From Candidatus Eisenbacteria bacterium (GTDB taxonomy: Bacteria > Orphanbacterota > Orphanbacteria > Orphanbacterales > Orphanbacteraceae): DNA of 64,000 nucleotides. The translations under genes were made by a program, and so were the position numbers. The notes beneath the pieces are model-generated. The model was given only the letters and a program-made list of their open reading frames with translations, searched no databases and was not told where the DNA came from. Location: NCBI GenBank assembly GCA_016930695.1, contig JAFGGD010000026.1, positions 50,904-114,903 on the forward strand. Reading direction: 5' to 3'. Position 1 is the first letter of the stretch. The number at the start of each line of letters is the position of its first letter. Below are positions 28,701 through 35,030 of the stretch, one piece after another.

Positions 28701-29282
28701 CGCCGCGTTGAACGTCTCGCCCGCCCGCCCGAGATTCAGGATCAGGTTGCAGTCATAATCGGGACCGTACCCCGACGGATTCGCCCAGTTGGGCGAATCA
28801 GCCCTTTGTCCGCACCAGGCGGTGGATTCCTCGATCATGGGGTTAAAGGCCATCAGCGTGTCCAGGTGCCAGAAGTTGGGGATCGCGGCGGTGACGTCGT
28901 AATGCCGGAAGCACCCGGGGAGACCGTAGCCGTAGTAGGAGGTGGAGGAGCAGGAGTCGTGGACGCCGGGCGCGACAAGCCCGCCTTCCCAGCACCAGGT
29001 CGCCCCGCCGGGGGCGAGTCCGGTCCCCTGGCCGCCATCCGCCGGATCACCGGTCGGATCGCAGCTCCCGTCGTCGTGAACCCGAATCCAGACCGTGTCC
29101 CCGGGCGCGGCCTGTTTTGTCGATACGAGATCGCCGGCGGAGGAAACCGATTCCCCTCGCGGATCGCGGTTCGGATCGATTCCGCGCGGCGTGGCGCGGA
29201 CCGTCCCTTCGGCGGGCGCTACGAAGAGCAACGAAAGCGGGAAGAAAGCGGCGAGAATCGCGGTGGTTCGCATGCGGTTCAT
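25719..29282 (-). CDS. Large Cys-rich secreted protein with FlgD-like C-terminal domain, function unknown
   Basis: A 1187-residue exoprotein. The ATG at 29282 is preferred to an upstream in-frame start because GAGGAGGG lies 7 nt before it and it opens directly on a signal peptide (MNRMRTTAILAAFFPLSLLF, AEG). The body has more than 30 cysteines and many W, Y, D and G residues, with several beta-sandwich-like segments (for example WRVDHVSVKGR and TYLVDNVSVGVFD) suggesting MAM- or jelly-roll-type modules. Residues about 790-1080 look like an alpha/beta region (NHAVLLVDSYGRRDYDI, YHTVIWFFGEY, NLWLIGDDL). I recognise no catalytic motif. The C-terminal 90 residues are the FlgD-like domain (NRPNPFNPTTTIGFDLP) ending KMVLLR. 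A strong promoter lies upstream. Role unknown; secretion is well supported. Confidence 0.85.
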   Translation of the reverse strand: MNRMRTTAILAAFFPLSLLFVAPAEGTVRATPRGIDPNRDPRGESVSSAGDLVSTKQAAPGDTVWIRVHDDGSCDPTGDPADGGQGTGLAPGGATWCWEGGLVAPGVHDSCSSTSYYGYGLPGCFRHYDVTAAIPNFWHLDTLMAFNPMIEESTAWCGQRADSPNWANPSGYGPDYDCNLILNLGRAGETFNAADGFTVGGVHMYDCEVGYDWCYLDYSLSNDPPTAAWLPLAVFTGTSNPEPGCPDSSDYGCAQYDPFSAIGPSLDNSTEDLLVRWRFLSDKCWDDQDGAGGAHTDGAWRVDHVSVKGRLSPSSFYPFNDPGSRDTYEDFEEGMPPEWAIPHYPHAQIGGYWNGGRWVDGVPTTCDWWHMEVDPGYANQGGTCTYSNNWMWAADDEAFTQNNEDLYHYRLVSPAFACGEDNPYYDPDGMGPGPDNQWTGVVVESDEYICIKDEVGDVTDTKTRVFDSAKGCWSLWRGDNYVSVGGCMFWNVDRARNWSEFLGPGIDSIQFAWDFFDRCDYRASMELPCMGRHTGATYLVDNVSVGVFDSHGTRWKQGASQRFADTFDRSLSMHSLYRENPDLTPTVPWETEDSLTIFVSDPDKLYSGPPPLNSDVHLHWRISTDCGATWDKEPSRPRGSTAFPTVPWNEKTMNYSRALSGPHVEMDAEVLVGLGPEEGTDETDGVERWNRVHENAGVYASIITRGDNTCYLNGAELWPEGTEIEYFMTARDSLDDRDTFPNRNAINRNAEELVETAAGREHDRREGWPFIVRVLPCPTSVRPLPSGQNHAVLLVDSYGRRDYDISADRDDEKRGVRCFPLVSQIYRETLDRLGVQYDFYRAGYGARRESGRGLDSQPWACQRYGGVLNHRYGMTRRYHTVIWFFGEYNSETVHPSSQLEIRDYIDRNGLTFPDSANLWLIGDDLCEDEMLTDPAWTDPYGEYETDGAYLWTTLAGLNGVSGGCDDDDGISPPYGMGLVGQVGTVLAGITAAQGYWDCPIRHNPDKGATVQTATSILKYATDQGPSKFCTSLQRHPTGSKVVVSLVGLELLCSERERDCIAQCILGPDCFGAGIPDPISDCSIEVGTGSGHDAPERLAIRANRPNPFNPTTTIGFDLPWEDNVTVRIFDAAGRRVRELMSGKVEAGADRRVVWDGRNDQGEPAASGVYFCRIEARGETAIRKMVLLR

Positions 29283-29521
29283 CGGACTGCCCTCCTCGGC
29301 CAACGCCGTGGTGGTTCCCGTTCCACGGTTGATGATGAACGGGTCGGCGAAACCGCGTGGGGGCGATGGATCATCCGCGGACGATGCGCCCCCCGTGGGG
29401 AACCTCGCTCCTTCGATCGATCGTTAGGGCGCGTGGCGAGCAGTGCTTGAGGAGTGGATCGAGATGTGTATTCGGGGAAGCGAAACCGAGTGGAGTCATT
29501 GCTCACCTCGTTTCAGCGGAA

Positions 29522-29550
29522 ACTATACCGCAACGAGGCGTATGTGTCAA
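29522..29550 (-). promoter_or_regulatory. Near-consensus sigma-70 promoter
   Basis: On the minus strand TTGACA (29545-29550), a 17-base spacer and TATAGT (29522-29527). This is among the best promoters in the window. It drives the Cys-rich exoprotein with a leader of about 230 nt. The -35 box is embedded in the T tract of the preceding terminator. Confidence 0.75.
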
Positions 29551-29586
29551 AAGAAGACCGGTGATCGGTTTGCGTCCGATCACCGG
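29548..29586 (-). terminator. Rho-independent terminator of the AraC-type gene
   Basis: A perfect 11-bp stem (CCGGTGATCGG / CCGATCACCGG, 7-base loop) is followed on the minus strand by TCTTCTTTTG. It lies 78 nt after the stop of the regulator gene. Confidence 0.75.
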
Positions 29587-29664
29587 ACAAGAAAACGAAG
29601 ACCGTTTCCGGAATGGAAGAAACTCTCCGTACCCTCCTGTTTCCCGTCGTCCGAGGGAGAAAGA

Positions 29665-30567
29665 TCACTCCGCCGGTTCGAGGGGGACGCAAATTTCGGT
29701 GAGGAGGTCCTCCGGGGCGGTGGTGTTGGGGTCATTCCGGTAGAACTCGAGGCTCGGAGCGGAGGCGACCTCCCGTCCTTGGCGCGCCACCCACTGCCCG
29801 CACAGCTCGGCGTAGGCCGCCGCGAGGCCGGAGTAGGGGCCTCGGTGAAGAGCCATCGCGTACTCCCCCTCGGGTAGGACCTGAGCGCCCACCTCTCCCT
29901 CGGGCTGAAAGCGCTCGTCCACCACGGCGCAGGCGTCGTATCGGATCTTTTCCGGCGGCGTCACCTCCGGGTCGTCGTGGCAGAGTCCCAAAAAACGCGT
30001 GTCCGGGCCGAGCAGCCCCTTCGGACCGAGCACCGCGCAGAGCGTCCCCCACGCCTTCCCGCATTCGTCGTAGGGACCGGTGTGCCGCACGAAGGCGACC
30101 CGGAGCGGTCCGATCGTTTCCATCCTGGCGTCCATGTTCGATCCTCCCGTGTCGATCGGTTGAAAATCCTCGGCGCCCCCTTCGGGATCGAAACGTACCC
30201 GTGCCGTTCCGTTCTCCGATACGAGGCGGCGCCGCTCGCGGAACCGGGAGGGGGAGAGACCGGTCATGGCGCCGAAAGCGCGGGTGAACGCCTCGTGGCT
30301 TTCGTATCCCGCCTCGAGCGCGATATCGAGGATCGCGCGGCGGGTCGTCGCGAGCCGAAGGGCGGCCCTCTCCAGACGGATCCTCCGGATGTGGACGGCG
30401 AGAGTCTCTCCCGTCATGCCGCGGAAGATGCGGTGGAAATGATAGGGCGAGAAGCAGGCGATGCGCGCCAGTTCCTCCAGCGACAGATCCCGGTCCAGGT
30501 TTCTTTGAATGTGAACCAGTACGCGGAGCATCCTCCGGCGGTAGTCATCGAGGGTGTCCGGTTTCAC
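29665..30567 (-). CDS. AraC-family regulator with GyrI-like (BmrR/Rob-type) ligand-binding domain
   Basis: A 300-residue regulator read from GTG at 30567, which has GGGAGG 11 nt upstream. A longer frame to 30753 is Pro/Ser-rich and unlike protein. Residues about 10-112 are the double helix-turn-helix of AraC (LEELARIACFSPYHFHRIFR, then ILDIALEAGYESHEAFTRAF with TGLSPSRFR). Residues about 145-300 are a GyrI-like SHS2 domain (MDARMETIGPLRVAFVRHTG, YDACAVVDERF, EYAMALHRGPYSGL), which in Rob/BmrR relatives binds drug-like small molecules. It diverges from a POT-like transporter gene, so it may control that gene (inference). A promoter candidate, TTGCGC (30722-30727) and TACAAT (30699-30704) with a 17-base spacer, would give a 125-nt leader. 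Confidence 0.92.
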   Translation of the reverse strand: MKPDTLDDYRRRMLRVLVHIQRNLDRDLSLEELARIACFSPYHFHRIFRGMTGETLAVHIRRIRLERAALRLATTRRAILDIALEAGYESHEAFTRAFGAMTGLSPSRFRERRRLVSENGTARVRFDPEGGAEDFQPIDTGGSNMDARMETIGPLRVAFVRHTGPYDECGKAWGTLCAVLGPKGLLGPDTRFLGLCHDDPEVTPPEKIRYDACAVVDERFQPEGEVGAQVLPEGEYAMALHRGPYSGLAAAYAELCGQWVARQGREVASAPSLEFYRNDPNTTAPEDLLTEICVPLEPAE

Positions 30568-30871
30568 GTTCTCTCGACCTCCCGAACCGAGGATAGACGG
30601 AAGAGCGGGTACGCCGCTTGACGGTTCTTGCGGAAAAGAGGCGTCGTCCGGAAGCGGTCCCGGCGGTGTTTTCGACGACCGAGCTTCCGTCGCAATCGAT
30701 TGTATGGCAATGGATTCGGCGGCGCAAGGACGGGGGGCGCCGGGGCCGTCCACCCCCTCCGCTCCCGCCCCGGAAAAGCCTCCGTTCCTTCGGAAGGCGA
30801 TGCTACAATTTCTCGGAACTCGTCACGCACGCAGTGGCGCGCCTCGAGAAACCCACAACCGGGAGCGATCG
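30568..30871. other. Divergent regulatory region of araC-type and POT-type genes
   Basis: It has a minus-strand promoter candidate (30699-30727) and, for the plus gene, an extended -10 TGCTACAAT (30801-30809). No gene or clear operator palindrome was seen. Confidence 0.4.
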
Positions 30872-32410
30872 ATGGAAACCGCCGGGACGACAGTGAAAAA
30901 GCAATCCTTCTTGCAACAGATCCGCGGCCTACCGCCCAATTTCTGGTTCGCCAACTTGATGGAGATCTTCGAGCGACTCGCCTTCTTCGGCGTGCGGGCC
31001 GTGGCTCCCCTCTATCTGGTCGCGTCCGCGGAGAGGAACGGGCTCGGCCTCAGCTTCCAGGAGAAGGGGGACATCTACATGATCTGGGCGCTGATCCAGT
31101 GCCTGATCCCGATGGTCTCCGGCGGATACACCGAGCGCTACGGCTATCGAAAAAGCCTGGTCGTCGCCTTTCTCTTCAACATGGCCGGCTATCTCGGCAT
31201 GGCGCGCTCCCTGTCGATCACCGAATCCCTCGCCGCCAACGGATGGGAGGGGGCCGGTTTCTGGGTCTTCCTCTTCTCCGCGAGCCTGGTCGCCTTCGGA
31301 ACCGCCGTCTTCAAGCCGGCGGTGCACGGCACCATCGCCAAGTCGACGACCGAGGAAACCTCGTCGATGGGGTGGGGGATGTTCTACTGGGTGGTCAACA
31401 TCGGCGGCGCCCTCGCCCCCATGTGCGCCGCTCCGCTCCGCGGCGAGATCAACTGGCACCTGGTCTTCTACGGCGCCATGTTCGTGACCGCCTTCAACTT
31501 CGTCCCCGCCTTCCTTCTCTACAAAGAGCCGGAGAAGACGCCGCCCAAGGAGGGCGAGGTGGAGAAAGGGCCGGTCGGCGTTTTCGTCACGTCCATCGCC
31601 ACGGTCTTCAAGGACGTCCGCCTGGTGGTCTTCCTGGCGATCTTCTCCTGCTTCTGGCTGATGTTCATGCAGCTCTGGGACCTGCTCCCCAACTTCATCG
31701 AGGAGTGGGTCGACACCTCCGGCGTGGCGGGCTACTTCGGCTTCTTCAGCGGGAGCTGGCTCCTGGAGAGCGGCCAGGTGAAGCCGGAGATGATCATCAA
31801 CATCAATCCCTGGTCGATCATCCTGCTGGTGATCCCCATCTCCTGGCTGGTGGGGCGAATCAACAAAGTGGCGGCGATGGTGATCGGCATGCTGATCTCC
31901 CTCGTCGGTTTCACCGCCTGCGGCGCCACCATGATCGGCTGGTTCGTCTGCCTTATGCTGCTCCTCTTCTCCATCGGCGAGATGACCTGCAGTCCCACCT
32001 TCAGCGCCTACGTGGGGCTGATCGCCCCGCCAGACAAAAAGGCGCTCTACATGGGCTACTCGAACATCCCCTTCGCCATCGGCTGGGCGCTCGGCAACGG
32101 GATCGGCGGCCGCTGGTACGAGAAGTGGTCGAGCAAGTTCGATCTCGCCCGCGAGTACATGACCGGGCACTTCGGCGTGAGCCGCGAGGCGGCGGAGGCG
32201 CTTCCCAACTCCGAGGTGATGCAGGCGTTGGCCGCGAAGATGAACGGGGGCGCCGGGGCGCCCATCCCCGAGGCGACGCGGCTTCTCTGGGACGTCTATC
32301 ATCCGTGGAAGGTCTGGTTCTATCTGGGCGCCTTCGGGCTCGCCGGCACCATCGGTATGATCCTCTTCTACGTGGCGACACGGAAGACGGCGCACCGGGT
32401 GGAGGCGTAG
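30872..32410 (+). CDS. MFS transporter of the POT/PTR2 type (second copy)
   Basis: A 512-residue carrier related to the one at 14741-16027 but longer. The ATG at 30872 has GGGAG 6 nt upstream. Family signatures are present: FANLMEIFERLAFFGVRAVA (E-x-x-E-R-x-x-F-F/Y-G), TERYGYRKS after helix 2, and GTAVFKPAVHGTIAKST followed by FYWVVNIGGALAPM. About 12-14 hydrophobic helices are visible, with a hydrophilic loop enriched in Lys/Glu/Pro after the sixth. The C-terminal region has an additional extramembrane segment (about 425-485) rich in charged residues that the paralogue lacks. The predicted substrate is di/tripeptides or related solutes by proton symport. It is divergent from an AraC/GyrI regulator and ends at a strong terminator. 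Confidence 0.85.
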   Translation: METAGTTVKKQSFLQQIRGLPPNFWFANLMEIFERLAFFGVRAVAPLYLVASAERNGLGLSFQEKGDIYMIWALIQCLIPMVSGGYTERYGYRKSLVVAFLFNMAGYLGMARSLSITESLAANGWEGAGFWVFLFSASLVAFGTAVFKPAVHGTIAKSTTEETSSMGWGMFYWVVNIGGALAPMCAAPLRGEINWHLVFYGAMFVTAFNFVPAFLLYKEPEKTPPKEGEVEKGPVGVFVTSIATVFKDVRLVVFLAIFSCFWLMFMQLWDLLPNFIEEWVDTSGVAGYFGFFSGSWLLESGQVKPEMIININPWSIILLVIPISWLVGRINKVAAMVIGMLISLVGFTACGATMIGWFVCLMLLLFSIGEMTCSPTFSAYVGLIAPPDKKALYMGYSNIPFAIGWALGNGIGGRWYEKWSSKFDLAREYMTGHFGVSREAAEALPNSEVMQALAAKMNGGAGAPIPEATRLLWDVYHPWKVWFYLGAFGLAGTIGMILFYVATRKTAHRVEA

Positions 32411-32454
32411 GCGCGGCCCCGGCGGTCGGGGGGCGGAAAAGAGAGTGAAAGAGA

Positions 32455-32485
32455 ACGGGGCGGCCGCCGGGTCGCCCCGTTTTTT
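32455..32485 (+). terminator. Rho-independent terminator of the POT-type gene
   Basis: ACGGGGCG (32455-32462) pairs with CGCCCCGT (32473-32480), followed by TTTTT. It lies 45 nt after the stop codon. Confidence 0.85.
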
Positions 32486-32648
32486 AAGGCGACGGGGACC
32501 GAAGAGCCCGCGCCGCCCGTCTTTTTCCTTTGAACGTTCCGCCGCCGCCGGCCGTCTATCGATTGGAAAGGCGAAGCGGCGCCGGCGCCGAAACGGATCG
32601 GTCCGACTGGTGGGAAACGGGCCATGCCGGCGGTGTTTCCGTCCGACC

Positions 32649-32703
32649 ACCCTCCCGCGGGATCGCCCTCAGGGGTCTCAGGCGCGTCCCCGGGAGGGTT
32701 TTT
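32649..32703 (+). terminator. Second plus-strand terminator, touching the convergent gene
   Basis: ACCCTCCCG (32649-32657) pairs with CGGGAGGGT (32691-32699). A GGGA/TCCC inner extension and a nested CCCT/AGGGG hairpin sit inside, and TTTTT follows. It ends one base before the stop codon of the oligopeptidase gene. No plus gene lies between it and the terminator at 32455, so it acts as a backup or ends a small RNA. Confidence 0.65.
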
Positions 32704-34881
32704 CTATGCCCCCTCCGAACCGGCCTCCCGGCCGGCCGGCCGGTACTCCACGCCGAAGACGCGGAAGAGGAAGCTGTAGACGTCGACGACGCTCGCCTCT
32801 CTCTGGGCGAGCGAACTCCCCGTGTGCCCCCCCTTTTGCTCGATCCGGAGCAGCACCGGACCGCGCGGGTCCGCCGCCAGGAACCGCGCGTTCATCTTGA
32901 AGACGTGCCACGGCTCGACGCGCGGGTCGTTCATCCCGGTGAGCGAGAGAAGGGGCGGGTAGTCCACGCCGTCCCGTATGTGGTGGTAGGGGGAATAGCC
33001 GTACATCCCCGCGAACTGAACCGAGTCTTCGACGGTGCCGAACTCGGTGACGTTGAAGCGGCCGTTGGGCGAGAACTCGCTCCGGATCATGTCGCCGAAG
33101 CCGACGTGGCTCACCACGGCGCCGATCGTTTCCGGATGGTGGACCATGACGCCGTAGACGAGCAGCCCGCCGGCGCTCCCCCCTTCGACGGCGATCCGGT
33201 CCGGCGACGCGTAACCCGCACCGGCGAGGTGGCGCGCGCAGGCGGCCATGTCGTCGATGGAGCGCTTCTTTCTCTCCAGCCTCGCCGCCTGATGCCAGGC
33301 GTCGCCGTACTCGCCGCCGCCGCGGATCCCCGCCTCGGCGTGAATTCCCCCCTGCTCGAGCCAGACGAGGCGGTTCTCCCGGAAACGGGGGCGCTGGCTG
33401 AAGCCGTAGCACCCATAGCTGGTGAGAAGGAGGGGCGCCGTGCCGTCCAAGGGCGTTTCTTTCTTTTTCATGATGAAGATCGGGATCTCGACGCCGTCGT
33501 CGGCGACCGCGAAGACGCGTGTGACTTCGACCCCGCTGAAGTCGGCGGGAGAGGTGAGGGCGAGGGCGGTCCGGCGCGCCTCTTGCAGACCGGGCCGGTA
33601 CTCGTACCACGCCGGCGGCTCCGTGTGGGTCTCCCGCCGGACGAGCACGCGGTCGCCGCCCAGGTGGGTGACGCGGGAGACGCTGCTGATTTCCCCGAGT
33701 CGGACCGGGTCGAGCGGGCGCCCGGAGAGATCGACCGGTTGCAGGCGCGAGGGGCCGCCGACCATCTCGACCAGGTAGAGCCGCTTCTCACCGGCGACGA
33801 ACCAGGAGATCGCGTGGTCCTTCGGTTCCGGGACGATCGTCTCCGCGCGGGCGATGTCCGGCTTCCGCGGAGAGAGGCGGAGGATCTTTTTGTTCGGCGC
33901 GTCCTTGCGGGAGAGAAGGTAGATGTTCCCGTCGCCGCCGAAACGGGCGGCCTGCACGCCGTCGGCGAAATCGGCGAAACGGGTCCAGTTCGCTCCCGGC
34001 CGGAGGAGCCAGTAGGCGTATTCACCTCCGTCGCCGTAGCTGACCGAGGCGATCACGCTCCCCTTTTCGTCCGCCTCGAGGCCGATCTCGGCGATGCGCG
34101 GGAACTCCTCGCCGATCACGTAGCGATCGTTCTCGATCGGGTCGCCGAGACGGTGAAACCAAACCTGCTGGTAAAAAGCGAGATCCTCGTCCGGCCGCTC
34201 GCCCGGATAGGGGTAGCGGGTGTAGTAGAGACCCCCGTTGTCGGCGGACCAGGCGGCGTCGCCTCCGGCGGTTCCCCCCTGCACGCGCGGGATTTCGTCG
34301 GCCAGTCTCTCTCCGGAGTCGGTGTCATAAACGTAAAGCGTTCCGTCCTCGGTGCCGTGCCGCGAAAGAGAAACGGCGATCATCGCGCCGTCGTGGGAGG
34401 GGACGTACCAGTCCATGGTCGTCCCGCCGCTCGAGTCGAGCGCGTTCGGGTCGAAGACGATCCGATAGTCGTCGGGTTTGTCGAAGGAGAGCATCTCCAC
34501 CAGGAAGGGCTGCTGCGCCGGCGGCCGGTGCACGGCGGCGAAGACGCGGTTCCCGCCGCGTTTGATGGAGACGACGTCCGGCGAGTCGGAGCCGAGGAGT
34601 TCGGCGACGCGACGCGCGAGCGGCTCCCGATGCGGGCAGGCGTCCAGCCAGGCGCGGGTGTAGGCGTTCTGCGCCTCCGCCCAGGAGAGCGCCTCCGGAT
34701 CGGCGGCGTTTTCCATGTAACGATAGTCGTCGCGCACGTCCACGCCCCAATAGGTGTCCGTCACGGTGTGGACCGGCGCCCGAGGCGGGCCGTCATCCCC
34801 CGGCTCGACGGAACATGCGGCCGGGAGGAGGAGGAGGGCGAAAGCGATCGAGGAGAGAAGAAGGAAGAACGGACGGCGCAT
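32704..34881 (-). CDS. Prolyl oligopeptidase family serine peptidase (S9A), lipoprotein
   Basis: A 725-residue enzyme. The ATG at 34881 is chosen over one 18 nt upstream because AAAGGAGG lies 7 nt before it. The N terminus is a lipoprotein signal (MRRPFFLLL, then LLPAAC), so the enzyme is probably membrane-anchored and faces the periplasm or outside. Residues about 30-430 form the seven-bladed propeller lid, starting with the S9A hallmark DTYWGVDVRDDYRYMEN. The alpha/beta-hydrolase part carries the triad S569 (EGGSAGGLL), D652 (MNDPRVEPW) and H686 (KGGHTGSS). The conserved stretch GGIHAEAGIRGGGEYGDAWH is also present. It cleaves short peptides after proline or related residues. It diverges from the CotH gene; a TATAAT box lies at 34949-34954 on its strand. 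Confidence 0.94.
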   Translation of the reverse strand: MRRPFFLLLSSIAFALLLLPAACSVEPGDDGPPRAPVHTVTDTYWGVDVRDDYRYMENAADPEALSWAEAQNAYTRAWLDACPHREPLARRVAELLGSDSPDVVSIKRGGNRVFAAVHRPPAQQPFLVEMLSFDKPDDYRIVFDPNALDSSGGTTMDWYVPSHDGAMIAVSLSRHGTEDGTLYVYDTDSGERLADEIPRVQGGTAGGDAAWSADNGGLYYTRYPYPGERPDEDLAFYQQVWFHRLGDPIENDRYVIGEEFPRIAEIGLEADEKGSVIASVSYGDGGEYAYWLLRPGANWTRFADFADGVQAARFGGDGNIYLLSRKDAPNKKILRLSPRKPDIARAETIVPEPKDHAISWFVAGEKRLYLVEMVGGPSRLQPVDLSGRPLDPVRLGEISSVSRVTHLGGDRVLVRRETHTEPPAWYEYRPGLQEARRTALALTSPADFSGVEVTRVFAVADDGVEIPIFIMKKKETPLDGTAPLLLTSYGCYGFSQRPRFRENRLVWLEQGGIHAEAGIRGGGEYGDAWHQAARLERKKRSIDDMAACARHLAGAGYASPDRIAVEGGSAGGLLVYGVMVHHPETIGAVVSHVGFGDMIRSEFSPNGRFNVTEFGTVEDSVQFAGMYGYSPYHHIRDGVDYPPLLSLTGMNDPRVEPWHVFKMNARFLAADPRGPVLLRIEQKGGHTGSSLAQREASVVDVYSFLFRVFGVEYRPAGREAGSEGA

Positions 34882-35030
34882 GGCGCGGCCTCCTTTCATC
34901 GGATGCGGAGAGCGGTCCCGCGGGACCGGCGGGCACGATCGACGACTGATTATACACGACCCCGCCCGACCGGCGGCTTGTGGACCGCCCGGAAATGAGG
35001 AAGAATAGAAGGGGAAGGAGAAGGACGGGG

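Larger units (their letters stand above)
29283..29664. other. Intergenic region with overlapping terminator and promoter
   Basis: It contains the terminator of the AraC-type gene (29548-29586) and the promoter of the downstream exoprotein (29522-29550). The remaining 230 nt or so form a long 5' leader with no gene I can support. A 75-codon frame in the leader starts with GTG and reads to the exoprotein start, but has an unnatural Arg/Ser/Pro-rich composition. Confidence 0.5.

Noticed and set aside
27426..29450. A 674-codon plus-strand frame opposite the Cys-rich exoprotein
   Set aside because: It lacks a ribosome site and domains, and runs antisense to a protein with signal peptide and FlgD-like tail.
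29279..29506. Possible 75-codon leader peptide gene before the Cys-rich exoprotein
   Set aside because: The start is GTG with a poor site and the product is an Arg/Ser/Pro-rich string, so chance is the simpler explanation.
32530..34998. An 822-codon plus-strand frame opposite the oligopeptidase gene
   Set aside because: It is a shadow frame; the minus strand has the complete S9 catalytic triad in the right order.
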